NCBI GenBank assembly: GCA_023150875.1
Contig: JAKLKC010000062.1
Coordinates: 1-37,408, forward strand
DNA length: 37,408 nt
Direction: 5' to 3'
From: Myxococcota bacterium
Lineage (GTDB): Bacteria > Myxococcota_A > UBA796 > UBA9615 > JAKLKC01
Under the pieces are notes generated by a model that saw nothing but the letters and a program-made list of their open reading frames with translations, was not told the DNA's origin and ran no database searches. Both the position numbers and the translations under genes were made by a program. This document shows, piece by piece, positions 1 through 8,645 of the stretch; position 1 is the first letter of the stretch; each line of letters opens with the position of its first letter.

Positions 1-84
1 TCGCGGGACCGCGACGCCGATGAACTGGAAGGCGGACTCAGAAACTGGGGAACTCGCTCTGGAACGACGTACTAGGGGCCCGGC

Positions 85-2532
85 TCACCGGCGCCGGGCA
101 CGCCACGCCGCGAGACCCGCCCCGAGGGCCCAAGAGGCCGGCGGCCCCCCCGCCGCGGCGTCGCAGGAGCACCCGTCGTTGGGGCCCTCCTGCGTGTCGT
201 CGTCGTCGCCCCACGCCGCGTCGTCGTCCCCCGCCGCGTCGTCGTCCCCGGCGGTGTCATCGTCCGAGGCGGTGTCGTCGTCCGAGGCGGTGTCGTCGTC
301 CGAGGCGGTGTCGTCGTCCGGGGCGGTGTCGTCGTCCGAGGAAGTGTCGTCGTCCGAGGTGGTGTCGTCGTCCCCTCCCCCGCCGGCCTCCACCACCACC
401 GTCCAGCTCTGGACGTCCGATCCCCCGTCGTCGTCGGAGACCCGCGCCACCACGTCGTGCTCCCCGACCTGGCCCTCGCCGGGCACCCACAGGACCCGCC
501 CCGTCGGGTCGACGGCCATTCCGGATGGGGCGGACTCGAGCACGTAGCCCAGCACGTCGGCGGTGCCCGGGTCCCACGCGGCCAGCACGTACTCGAAGGC
601 CCCGCCCACCGGCACCGGCTGGAGGGGGGGCGACGACAGGATCCGGGGCGCCACGTTCCACACCTCGATGGGGACGGACTCGGTGGTCACCGCCCCGTCG
701 ACGTCCCTCGCAGAGACGGTCGCCACCCACAGCCCGTCGTCGGCGTAGGCGTGGGTGAGGTAGCCCGTGGCGACGCCCACCTCGTCCGGGACCCCGTCGC
801 TCTCCCAGTCCACGTCGGCCACCGGCTCGTCGTACCAGCCCAGGTCCGTCAACGTCAGCTCCAGGAAGTAGGGCGAGCCCTCGTCCACGGCGCCGATCCC
901 GTCCCAGACCACCTCGGGGCCGGCGTTCCAGACCTCGACCGGCACCCAGTACTCGTTCTCGGCGAGCAGGGCGTCGATCATCCGGATCCCCAGGGAGTAC
1001 GTGCCCTCGTCGGGGTAGATCGCGGGCTCGCCGTTGAGGTCGTCGCACCACTCCCGGCCGTCGTCCGCGTCGTAGTCGAAGCGGTACCAGTAGAGGTCGC
1101 CGTTGGGGTCCCCGAGGGGCGTCAGGTCGATGGGGAGCTCCTGCCCCTCGTAGAGGGGGCCCTGGGGCCCGACGTCCAGCTCCGGGGGCACGTTGTCCTG
1201 GGGCAGGTATCCGACGTCGGCGTAAGGTCCGCCCGAGGCGCCGATGTCGGAGCGGCTGCCGTCCGGGTCCGCCCCTTCGGGCGCGGGGTCACCGGCGTCC
1301 CGCGCGGCGCTCCCGTCCCCGAGGGTGAAGTCGTCGTCGTCCAGGTCCCCGTCGAAGGACCAGCCGTGGAGCGCGGGATCGCCGAAGACGTCGCTCGCCC
1401 CCGCCGTGGCGCCCTCCACGTCGATCCCGTTGTCCCAGTAGAGGTTCCAGTCCTCCGCCGGCGCGCTTCCCGACACCCGCAGGGCGGCGTCGAGGTTCCC
1501 GGAGAAGAGGTTCTCCGCGACCGATCCCTCGGATCCCCGCGCCTCGACCCCCACGCCGTTGCCCAGGACGTCGTTGTGGCGGACCTCCGCGTCGCTCCAC
1601 AGCAGCAGCAGGCCGGCGGTGGGGTTCTCGACGAAGCGGTTGTTGGCGACCAGGGGATCGGAGAGGACGCCGGCGATCATCGCCGCCTCCGAGTTGGCGA
1701 AGAAGGTGTTGCCCACCACATCCGGGCCGGCGCTGTTCACGATGAGCCCCACGGCGTTCCCGGAGACCCGGTTGTCCACGAACGAGGCGCTGGCGAGGCT
1801 CAGGGCGGCGGCGGTCTCGTTGCCGTCGAAGTCGCAGCCCCGCACGTCCCCCGACGACGAGAACAGCGAGGCGCCCAGGGCGTTGCCCACGAACGAGTCG
1901 GCCTCCAGCACCACCTCGGAGGCGTTGGCGTGGATCGCGGTCTCGTTGTCCTCGAACAGCACCCCCCGGGCCTTCACCCAGCCCGAGTCCACCTGGACGC
2001 CCAACGGGTTCCCGGAGATCCGGCCCCCCTCCAACTGGAGGGATCCGGAAGTGAGGCGCACCCCCGCCTCGGTCGTGCCCCGGACCTCCACGTCCACCAG
2101 GGCCAGGGCCGAGCTGACGACGTCGATCCCGACGGGCACGTCCTGGACGACCACGTTCCGCACGAGGCTCGTCCCGACGGAGTTGTAGATCCCGACCTCC
2201 GCGTCGCCGCCGAGCACGGTCAGGTCGGCGATGCGGTTGCTGGCGTTCCCGCGCAGGGTGAAGAACTCCCCTGGCCCCACCTGACCGACGAGGAAGGTGA
2301 TCCCCGGCCCGGCCCCCTCCACCTCGACCCCCTCCTTCAGGTAGGTGCTCGCCTCGAAGGTGCCCGGGCCGATCCGGAGGACGTCGCAGCTCTCCGCGGC
2401 GTCGTTGGCGGCGTCCACGGTGGGCTGGTCCTCCGGGACGCGGATCACGGCGGCGAGGGCGGGGCTCCCGGCCGAGGAGGCCGCGAGGGAAGCCAGCAGG
2501 GCGGCGGCCGCGGCGGGAAGCGGGCGGGACAT
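85..2532 (-). CDS. Parallel beta-helix surface protein with MYXO-CTERM-like tail
   Basis: An 815-residue secreted protein. The N-terminus has a signal peptide (Met-Ser-Arg, then an Ala/Leu-rich core to about residue 27, ending SPALA). Residues about 30-390 carry repeated short strands with Asn ladders (e.g. DNETA, GNPLG, VGNTFF), the pattern of right-handed parallel beta-helix (pectate-lyase-like) repeats; the opening RVPEDQPTVDAANDAA is typical of such folds. Residues about 450-720 look like two Ig/PKD-type or cadherin-like domains (e.g. VDEGSPYFLELTLTD and PVGGAFEYVLAAWDPG). Then comes an Asp-rich DDDT linker and a C-terminal Cys-containing segment (GCSCDAAAGG), a short hydrophobic helix and RARRR, which is the MYXO-CTERM sorting-signal architecture. 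The start is ATG with GGAGGAGG just upstream. It lies 58 bp downstream of the FGE-domain lipoprotein gene, so co-transcription is plausible. The ligand or enzymatic role is not visible. Confidence 0.88.
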   Translation of the reverse strand: MSRPLPAAAAALLASLAASSAGSPALAAVIRVPEDQPTVDAANDAAESCDVLRIGPGTFEASTYLKEGVEVEGAGPGITFLVGQVGPGEFFTLRGNASNRIADLTVLGGDAEVGIYNSVGTSLVRNVVVQDVPVGIDVVSSALALVDVEVRGTTEAGVRLTSGSLQLEGGRISGNPLGVQVDSGWVKARGVLFEDNETAIHANASEVVLEADSFVGNALGASLFSSSGDVRGCDFDGNETAAALSLASASFVDNRVSGNAVGLIVNSAGPDVVGNTFFANSEAAMIAGVLSDPLVANNRFVENPTAGLLLLWSDAEVRHNDVLGNGVGVEARGSEGSVAENLFSGNLDAALRVSGSAPAEDWNLYWDNGIDVEGATAGASDVFGDPALHGWSFDGDLDDDDFTLGDGSAARDAGDPAPEGADPDGSRSDIGASGGPYADVGYLPQDNVPPELDVGPQGPLYEGQELPIDLTPLGDPNGDLYWYRFDYDADDGREWCDDLNGEPAIYPDEGTYSLGIRMIDALLAENEYWVPVEVWNAGPEVVWDGIGAVDEGSPYFLELTLTDLGWYDEPVADVDWESDGVPDEVGVATGYLTHAYADDGLWVATVSARDVDGAVTTESVPIEVWNVAPRILSSPPLQPVPVGGAFEYVLAAWDPGTADVLGYVLESAPSGMAVDPTGRVLWVPGEGQVGEHDVVARVSDDDGGSDVQSWTVVVEAGGGGDDDTTSDDDTSSDDDTAPDDDTASDDDTASDDDTASDDDTAGDDDAAGDDDAAWGDDDDTQEGPNDGCSCDAAAGGPPASWALGAGLAAWRARRR
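253..378. repeat. 18-bp coding tandem repeat (DDDTAS linker)
   Basis: Seven consecutive 18-bp units (consensus GGTGTCGTCGTCCGAGGC on the plus strand) encode DDDTxx hexapeptides on the minus strand in the linker before the MYXO-CTERM tail. Degenerate units continue to about position 195. The period is a multiple of three, so unit gain or loss would change linker length without shifting frame. Confidence 0.85.
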
Positions 2533-2590
2533 GGGGCTCTCCTCCTCCCCCGGGCCGGGCGAACGCCCCCGGGTGAGGGGGACTCTACCA

Positions 2591-3541
2591 TCACCGCGCG
2601 GGATCGGCGCAGCAGCGGAAGCCGTCGTCCTCGGTGCTGGTCTGTCCGTTCCCGTGGGCGTGGCGCGCGGCGCACCCGCGGCCGTACACGCCGGTCCACA
2701 GGGTGCCGCCCGCGAGCCAGGCCTCCCCGGCCCACCTCGGATCGGTGGTCTCGACCCACTCCGACACGTTCCCCTCCATGTCCATGGCGCCGTAGGGGCT
2801 GGCGCAGGCGGGGTAGGAGCCGGAAGGGCGCAGCAGCCGGGGGTCCCCGATCCCTGCGGGGGCGTCGGCGTTGCACGCCCCCTGGCGCCACTCGGGCCCG
2901 TAGGGCCACAGCCAACCGTCGGGGCCCTGGCACGCCTTGGCCCACTCGTCGTCCCGGCACAGCCGGCGGCCCAGGTCCTGGCACGCCTTCACCGCCGTCG
3001 AGTAGGGCACGTATCGGGTGGGCAGCGCGCCCGGGCGGCCCGGGTGCTCGTACCGGTCGATGCAGAAGGCGCCGACGTCCCGCACCTCCACGGGCCGGGG
3101 CAGGTGGGCCCGGCCGGGCCAGCCGGGGGCGACGGACACCGCCTCGGGGGATCCGCCTCGGGTGAAGGGTCCGGCGGGCACCCCCACCATGCCCGGGGGG
3201 CAGCGGGGGACCGGTCCCTGGCGGGAGGCGAGGGGGCCCGAGGGGGAGGGCGGCGCGGCGGGGAGCGGCGCGGCGGGGAGCGGCGACGGCGCCTCGCCGG
3301 TGGGGGGCGGAGGAGGCGGCAGGTTCCCGGAAGCCTCCCAGAGGGCCAGCGTCTCGGGAGAGGCGGTCGTTGCTCCGGGTACGGGCACGGGCACGGACAC
3401 GGGCACGGACACGGGCATGGGCGCGGGCACGGGCGCGGGTGCGGGGGTCGAGGAAGGGTGTCCTCCTCCGCACCCGGCGAGGAGGAGGAGGAGGGGCAGG
3501 AGGGGGATCCGGGCGGGCCTCACGAGACGGGAGCCTACCAC
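2591..3541 (-). CDS. FGE-sulfatase (SUMF1) domain lipoprotein
   Basis: A 316-residue lipoprotein. The N-terminus has basic residues, a Leu-rich core and the lipobox LLAG-Cys, so it should be exported and lipidated. A Pro/Val-rich low-complexity linker ([15 protein letters not shown], residues about 35-55) is followed by a Cys-rich domain from about residue 115 with [44 protein letters not shown] and a terminal GFRCC. This matches the formylglycine-generating-enzyme-like fold (FGE-sulfatase/SUMF1 family) as found in many Myxococcota lipoproteins. In that group the domain is often of unknown activity, so a true sulfatase-activating role is not implied. The frame opens with GTG at 3541; a second GTG at 3523 would give a more compact signal peptide ([10 protein letters not shown]...) and is equally plausible. 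It lies upstream of the beta-helix gene on the same strand and diverges from fumarase. Confidence 0.85.
   Translation of the reverse strand: MVGSRLVRPARIPLLPLLLLLAGCGGGHPSSTPAPAPVPAPMPVSVPVSVPVPVPGATTASPETLALWEASGNLPPPPPPTGEAPSPLPAAPLPAAPPSPSGPLASRQGPVPRCPPGMVGVPAGPFTRGGSPEAVSVAPGWPGRAHLPRPVEVRDVGAFCIDRYEHPGRPGALPTRYVPYSTAVKACQDLGRRLCRDDEWAKACQGPDGWLWPYGPEWRQGACNADAPAGIGDPRLLRPSGSYPACASPYGAMDMEGNVSEWVETTDPRWAGEAWLAGGTLWTGVYGRGCAARHAHGNGQTSTEDDGFRCCADPAR
3380..3445. repeat. 6-bp coding repeat (Pro-Val linker)
   Basis: An imperfect ACGGGC-type hexanucleotide repeat on the plus strand. On the minus strand it encodes alternating Pro and Val/Ala/Met/Ser in the linker between the lipidated Cys and the FGE-like domain. 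Confidence 0.75.
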
Positions 3542-3654
3542 GGCGCCGGGCGCCTAGACCCGTCCGGGAGGCCGTGCGCCTCGGCGCGGGGGGATGTATC
3601 TTTGCGCGCGCCGCGCCGGCCTGCCCGGGATGGGGCGCGCCGCCCGAGGATGCC

Positions 3655-5268
3655 ATGCCCGAGTTCCGGTACCAGGAGATGTTCCCCGCCCACCACGACG
3701 AGACGCCCTACCGGTCCCTGGGAGCGGAGGGGGTGTCGACCACGACGCTCCGGGACGGGCGGCGGGCGCTGGAGGTGTCGCCGGGGGCGCTGTCGCGCCT
3801 GGCCTTCGAGGCCTTCCGGGACATCGCCCACCTCTTCCGGCCGGGCCACCTGGCGCAGCTCCGGGGGATCCTGGACGATCCCCTGGCGTCCCGGAACGAC
3901 CGCTTCGTGGCGCGGCAGCTCCTGATGAACGCCTGCGTGTCGGCGGGGGGGGTGCTGCCCTCGTGCCAGGACACGGGCACGGCCCTGGTGATCGGCAAGA
4001 AGGGCCACCTGGTGCTCACCGACGGCTCGGACGAGGAGGCCCTGTCCCGGGGGATCCACCGGACCTACGCCGAGTCGAACCTCCGCTACAGCCAGCTCGC
4101 GCCCCTGTCGATGTACGAGGAGGCGAACACCGGCACGAACCTGCCGGCCCAGCTCGACCTCTACGCGGTCGCCGGGGACGAGTATCGCTTCCTGTTCGTG
4201 GCCAAGGGGGGAGGATCGGCGAACAAGACCTTCCTGTACCAGGAGACCAAGGCCCTCTTGAACCCCCGGAGCCTGCTGGCCTTCCTGGAGGCGAAGGTCC
4301 GTTCCCTGGGGACGGCCGCCTGCCCCCCCTACCACCTGGCCATCGTGGTGGGGGGGACGTCGGCGGAGGCGACCCTGAAGACGGTGAAGCTGGCGAGCGC
4401 CCGCGCCCTGGACCACCTGCCCACCCGGGGCAACGGCCTGGGCCACGCCATCCGCGACCCCGAGCTGGAGGCCCAGGTGTTGGAGATGACCCGCGCCTCG
4501 GGGATCGGGGCCCAGTTCGGGGGCCGTCACTTCTGCCATGACGTGCGGGTGATCCGCCTGCCCCGCCACGGCGCCTCGTGCCCGGTGGGGATCGGCGTCT
4601 CCTGCTCGGCGGACCGCCAGGCCCTGGCGAAGGTGACCTCGGAGGGCGTCTTCCTGGAGCGCCTGGAGACCGATCCGGCCCGCTTCCTGCCCGACGTGAC
4701 GGCGGACTCCCTGGACGGCGACGTGGTGCGGGTGGACCTGACCCGGCCCATGGCGGAGATCCGCGCCCTCCTCACCCGCCACCCCATCCGCACCCGCCTC
4801 TCCCTGACGGGCCCGATGGTGGTGGCCCGTGACATCGCCCACGCCCGCCTGAAGGAGCGCCTGGACCGCGGCGAGCCCCTCCCCTCCTACTTCCGCGACC
4901 ACCCCGTCTACTACGCCGGCCCCGCCAAGACCCCCGCCGGCCACGCCTCCGGCTCCTTCGGCCCCACCACGGCGGGCCGCATGGACGCCTACGTGGACCT
5001 CTTCCAATCCCACGGCGGCAGCCTCGTCATGCTCGCCAAGGGCAACCGCTCCCCCTCCGTCACCACCGCCTGCGCCCGCCACGGCGGCTTCTACCTCGGC
5101 TCCATCGGCGGCCCCGCCGCCCTCCTCGCCCGCGACCACATCCGCAAGGTCGAAGTCCTGGACTACCCCGAGCTGGGCATGGAAGCCGTCTGGCGCATCG
5201 AGGTCGAGGACTTCCCGGCGTTCGTGGTGGTGGATGACAAGGGGAACGACTTCTTCGCGGACATCTGA
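3655..5268 (+). CDS. fum: Fumarate hydratase class I (iron-sulfur)
   Basis: A 537-residue class I fumarase, catalysing reversible hydration of fumarate to malate in the TCA cycle in the cytoplasm. It is the size of the single-chain FumA/FumB type. The N-terminal alpha domain contains SCQDTGTAL (Cys104), TAACPPYH (Cys223) and GVSCSADR (Cys317), which line up with the three [4Fe-4S] ligands of the family. [18 protein letters not shown] and [17 protein letters not shown] are near-invariant family blocks. The C-terminal beta domain has [46 protein letters not shown] and ends [14 protein letters not shown]. The open frame extends further upstream, but ATG at 3655 ([11 protein letters not shown]) gives the family N-terminus and has GAGG just before it. 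It stands alone between the divergent lipoprotein gene and the DISARM locus. Confidence 0.96.
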   Translation: MPEFRYQEMFPAHHDETPYRSLGAEGVSTTTLRDGRRALEVSPGALSRLAFEAFRDIAHLFRPGHLAQLRGILDDPLASRNDRFVARQLLMNACVSAGGVLPSCQDTGTALVIGKKGHLVLTDGSDEEALSRGIHRTYAESNLRYSQLAPLSMYEEANTGTNLPAQLDLYAVAGDEYRFLFVAKGGGSANKTFLYQETKALLNPRSLLAFLEAKVRSLGTAACPPYHLAIVVGGTSAEATLKTVKLASARALDHLPTRGNGLGHAIRDPELEAQVLEMTRASGIGAQFGGRHFCHDVRVIRLPRHGASCPVGIGVSCSADRQALAKVTSEGVFLERLETDPARFLPDVTADSLDGDVVRVDLTRPMAEIRALLTRHPIRTRLSLTGPMVVARDIAHARLKERLDRGEPLPSYFRDHPVYYAGPAKTPAGHASGSFGPTTAGRMDAYVDLFQSHGGSLVMLAKGNRSPSVTTACARHGGFYLGSIGGPAALLARDHIRKVEVLDYPELGMEAVWRIEVEDFPAFVVVDDKGNDFFADI

Positions 5269-5384
5269 CCTCCACCCACGCGCGCACCCGGCTGAACCCA
5301 CGAGAGCATACACCCCCCGGTGACGACGGACCCGTGCCGCCCCGCCGCCTTGCCCCCCCTGGGCGCCCGCGCCCCCGCGGGGCG

Positions 5385-5413
5385 TTCCCCTCGACCCGGC
5401 GCGGTGCGATACT
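5385..5413 (+). promoter_or_regulatory. Possible sigma70-type promoter of the DISARM locus
   Basis: In the 173-bp gap between fumarase and drmD, TTCCCC (5385-5390) and GATACT (5408-5413) are separated by 17 bp, followed 28 bp later by the drmD start. Both hexamers match consensus only partly. In DNA this GC-rich the assignment is tentative. Confidence 0.28.
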
Positions 5414-5430
5414 CTCCGCCCCCGCAGGTC

Positions 5431-5434
5431 GGAG
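5431..5434 (+). promoter_or_regulatory. Ribosome binding site deciding the drmD start
   Basis: GGAG lies 7 nt before GTG at 5442. This favours a GTG start over the ATG at 5334, whose extra residues are Pro/Arg-rich and look like translated leader. Confidence 0.6.
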
Positions 5435-5441
5435 TCCCTCG

Positions 5442-8400
5442 GTGCAGCCCGTCCCCCAAGAAGGAAGCGTCGTCCGCCTCCGGCAGCGCCACTACCTCGT
5501 CGGCGAGGTCGTCCCCGGCGAGCGGGACGGGGACGCGACCCGGGTCCGGCTGTCCTGCCTCGACGACGACGCCCCCGGCGACCCGCTGGAGGTGCTCTGG
5601 GAGCTGGAGGCGCATCCCGAGGTCGTGCCCGACGAGCCGGCCCTGAGGACGGGCTCGGGGCGGCTGGACGAGCCGCGGGTGTTCGGGGCGTGGCTGAACG
5701 CGCTGCGCTGGGAGTGCGTCACCTCCACCGACCGCCGCCTCCTCCAGGCGCCGTTCCGCGCGGGGATCGACCTGAAGGCCTACCAGCTCGAGCCCCTCCG
5801 CAAGGCGCTGGAGCTGCCCCGGGTCAACCTCTTCATCGCCGACGACGTGGGCCTGGGCAAGACCATCGAGGCCGGGCTGATCATGCAGGAGCTGGTGCTC
5901 CGCCAGCGCGTGGACCGCGTCCTCGTCGTCGCCCCTCCCGCCGTCACCTTGCAGTGGAAGGAGGAGCTGGAGCAGCGATTCGGCCTCCCCTTCGCCCTCT
6001 ACGACGCCGCCTACGTCGCCGAGCGGAGGCGGGAGCGCGGGTGGGGCGTGAACCCCTGGCTGACCCACCCCCGCTTCATCGTCTCGACGGCGCTCCTGCG
6101 CGGCCAGCGGGCCCGCAAGGGCCGGGGTGGCCCCCGCACCCCGCACCTGGAGCTGCTCCTCTCCGCCCTCGGGCCCCGGGCCGACCGCTCCCTGCTCATC
6201 CTCGACGAGGCCCACCACGCCGCCCCGTCCTCGGACAGCCTCTACCCCGTCGACTCCCGCACCACCCGGGCGATCCGCCAGGTCGCCGAGCGCTTCGAGC
6301 ACCGCCTCTTCCTCTCGGCGACCCCCCACAACGGCCACTCCACCTCGTTCAGCGCCCTGCTGGAGCTGCTCGATCCCCAGCGATTCACCCGGGGCGTGCG
6401 GATCTCCGGCGTCGCGGAGCTGGAGCCGGTGATGGTGAGGCGCCTCAAGCGCGACCTGCGCCACGAGGTCGACGGGCTGCCCGAGCGGCGCCTCGTCGAC
6501 CACACCGTCCGCCTCGCCCCCGACGCCCCCGAGGTCCGCCTCGGCCACCTGCTCTCCCGCTACGACGCCCTCTACCGCGGCGCCCTCGCCCACCTCAGCG
6601 AGAAGGAGCAGGCCGCCCGCGGTCTCGTCATCGTCAACCTGCACAAGCGCCTGCTCTCGTCGGTCCCCGCCTTCGCCCACACCCTGCGGGTCCACGCCGC
6701 CTCGGCGGAGGGGGCCCTCGCCACGTCCGCCTCCCGCCCCGTCGCCCAGCAGACCCTCCCCCTCGGGCCACGCCCCTCCCCTCCCCCACCCTCCGGGCCC
6801 GCCCCCGACGTCCCCGATCCCGAGTCCGGCGAGGACCTGGCCGAGGAGGAGCGCGCGGCCCGCGATGACGAGTTCGTCGCCGCCGCCACCGTCACCCCGT
6901 CCGCCGACGCCCTGGCCCTCCTGCGCGAGATGCTCGCCCTCGCCGAGCCTCTCAAGGAGCTGCCCGACGCCCGGGTCCACGCCCTCGCGGAGTGGATCCG
7001 CACCCACCTCTGCCCCGGTGGCGCCTGGAACGGGCGGAGGGTCGTCGTCTTCACCGAGTACGACCACACCCTGGGATGGCTCCAGCGCACCCTACCCGCC
7101 CTGCTCGCCACCGGCGATCTGGACCGCCGGATCGGCCGCTACCACGGCGGCATGGGCGACGCCGCCCGGGAGGTCCTGAAGAAGGCGTTCAACACCCGCC
7201 CCGACGCCCACCCCCTGCGGGTGCTCCTGGCGACCGACGCCGCCCGCGAGGGGATCAACCTCCAGGCCCACTGCTCCGACCTCTTCCACTTCGACCTGCC
7301 CTGGAACCCGGCGCGGGTGGAGCAGCGCAACGGCCGCATCGACCGCACCCTCCAGCCCTCGCCCCAGGTCTGCTGCCACTACTTCCACCTGCCCGATCGC
7401 CCCGAGGACCGGGTGCTCACGTACATGGTCCAGAAGATCGACCGGATCGGGAAGGAGCTGGGCTCCCTCTCGGACGTCCTGTCCGCCCGCCTCGCCGCGC
7501 GCATGGAGCAGGGGATCCGCGGCCTCTCCCCCGAGGAGGTCGACCGCATCGCCACCCCCGGGGCCTCCCACCTGGAGGCCCTCAGGGACCTGCAGGGCCG
7601 CGACGCCGAGGACGCGGCGCTGCTGCGGGGCGACCTCGAGGTGCTGGCCCGCCAGCTCGAACGTTCCCGGCGGACCATGGGCTACCGGGTCGAACACCTG
7701 CGGGACGCCGTCGACCTGGGCCTGAGGCTCGCCGCCGGCGAGGGGCTCCAGCCCGTCGTCCCTCCAACCTCCCCCGAGACCTTCCAACTTCCGCCCCTGG
7801 ACGCCACCTGGGAGGGGATCCTGGCCCCCCTGCGCGAGCCCCCCCCGGAGGACGCTCCCCCCTGGCACCGCTCCCCGGTCAAGCCCATGGCGTTCGAGGC
7901 CGCCCATCGCCTGGACGCCGACACCGTGCAGCTCCACCTGGGCCACCCCCTGGTGAAGCGCCTGCTCGCCCGCTTCCGCGCCCAGGGCTTCGCCGCCCAC
8001 GACCTCTCCCGGGTGACGGTGATCGAGGATCCCCGGGATCGGGTGCGCCGGGCCATCGCCTTCGGCCGCCTCGTCCTCTTCGGGCACGGCGCCACCCGCC
8101 TCCACGAGGAGATCGTGTCCGTCGCCGCCCGCGTGATGGACGACGGCCATCCCCGCCCCTACGCCGAAGACGCCGACCGGGCCGCCCGGGAGGCCCTGGG
8201 GGATCGGCTCGCCGCCGGGCCGCCCCTGCACCCGTCGCGGCGGATCCGGGAGGCCGTCCTGGCCCGCGCCCATGGGGACTTCGCCCACCTCTGGACCCCC
8301 CTGCGCGCCCAGGCCCGGGAGGCGGAGGAGGGCGCCCGCTCCAGGCTGGCGGAGAGGGGTGAGGCCGAGGCCGAGGCGATGCGCGACCTGCTGGTCCGCC

Positions 8401-8645
8401 AGCGGGAGGCGATCCTCCGGACCCTGGAGAGCGCGCGCCAGCTCGAGCTCCAGCTCACCCCGGCGATGCGTGACGAGAGGGAGCAGTTCGACCGCGACCG
8501 GCGGCACATGGAGCGGCGGTTGGATCGCCTCGAGGAGGAGGAGGGCCGCGAGGTCGCCCGGATCCGCAGGGGCTACGAGGTCGCCCTGCGCCGCTTCGAG
8601 CCCCTGGGGCTCGTGTATCTCTGGCCGCGGGAAGGATCGCCATGA
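5442..8645 (+). CDS. drmD: DrmD, SNF2-family helicase of class 1 DISARM
   Basis: A 1,067-residue SNF2/RapA-like helicase, the class-1-specific DISARM subunit. Visible motifs: Walker A DDVGLGKTIEAGLI (about residue 136), DEAH box LILDEAHHA (about 255), motif III LFLSATPHNGHS, then a helicase C-terminal lobe starting VVVFTEYDHTLGWL (about 534) with ATDAAREGINLQAH and the motif VI region VEQRNGRIDRTLQ. Between the two lobes is a Pro-rich acidic linker (about residues 425-485). The last 120 residues are charged and likely coiled coil (REAEEGARSRLAERGEAEAE). In DISARM the helicases act with DrmMI methylation to restrict unmethylated invading DNA. The start is GTG 5442, chosen from the RBS and loss of sense-like composition upstream. 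The stop overlaps the drmMI ATG by 4 nt (ATGA), indicating translational coupling. Confidence 0.92.
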   Translation: MQPVPQEGSVVRLRQRHYLVGEVVPGERDGDATRVRLSCLDDDAPGDPLEVLWELEAHPEVVPDEPALRTGSGRLDEPRVFGAWLNALRWECVTSTDRRLLQAPFRAGIDLKAYQLEPLRKALELPRVNLFIADDVGLGKTIEAGLIMQELVLRQRVDRVLVVAPPAVTLQWKEELEQRFGLPFALYDAAYVAERRRERGWGVNPWLTHPRFIVSTALLRGQRARKGRGGPRTPHLELLLSALGPRADRSLLILDEAHHAAPSSDSLYPVDSRTTRAIRQVAERFEHRLFLSATPHNGHSTSFSALLELLDPQRFTRGVRISGVAELEPVMVRRLKRDLRHEVDGLPERRLVDHTVRLAPDAPEVRLGHLLSRYDALYRGALAHLSEKEQAARGLVIVNLHKRLLSSVPAFAHTLRVHAASAEGALATSASRPVAQQTLPLGPRPSPPPPSGPAPDVPDPESGEDLAEEERAARDDEFVAAATVTPSADALALLREMLALAEPLKELPDARVHALAEWIRTHLCPGGAWNGRRVVVFTEYDHTLGWLQRTLPALLATGDLDRRIGRYHGGMGDAAREVLKKAFNTRPDAHPLRVLLATDAAREGINLQAHCSDLFHFDLPWNPARVEQRNGRIDRTLQPSPQVCCHYFHLPDRPEDRVLTYMVQKIDRIGKELGSLSDVLSARLAARMEQGIRGLSPEEVDRIATPGASHLEALRDLQGRDAEDAALLRGDLEVLARQLERSRRTMGYRVEHLRDAVDLGLRLAAGEGLQPVVPPTSPETFQLPPLDATWEGILAPLREPPPEDAPPWHRSPVKPMAFEAAHRLDADTVQLHLGHPLVKRLLARFRAQGFAAHDLSRVTVIEDPRDRVRRAIAFGRLVLFGHGATRLHEEIVSVAARVMDDGHPRPYAEDADRAAREALGDRLAAGPPLHPSRRIREAVLARAHGDFAHLWTPLRAQAREAEEGARSRLAERGEAEAEAMRDLLVRQREAILRTLESARQLELQLTPAMRDEREQFDRDRRHMERRLDRLEEEEGREVARIRRGYEVALRRFEPLGLVYLWPREGSP

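Noticed and set aside
253-378. CRISPR array
   Set aside because: The repeats are contiguous without unique spacers and lie in frame in a coding region; no cas gene is present.
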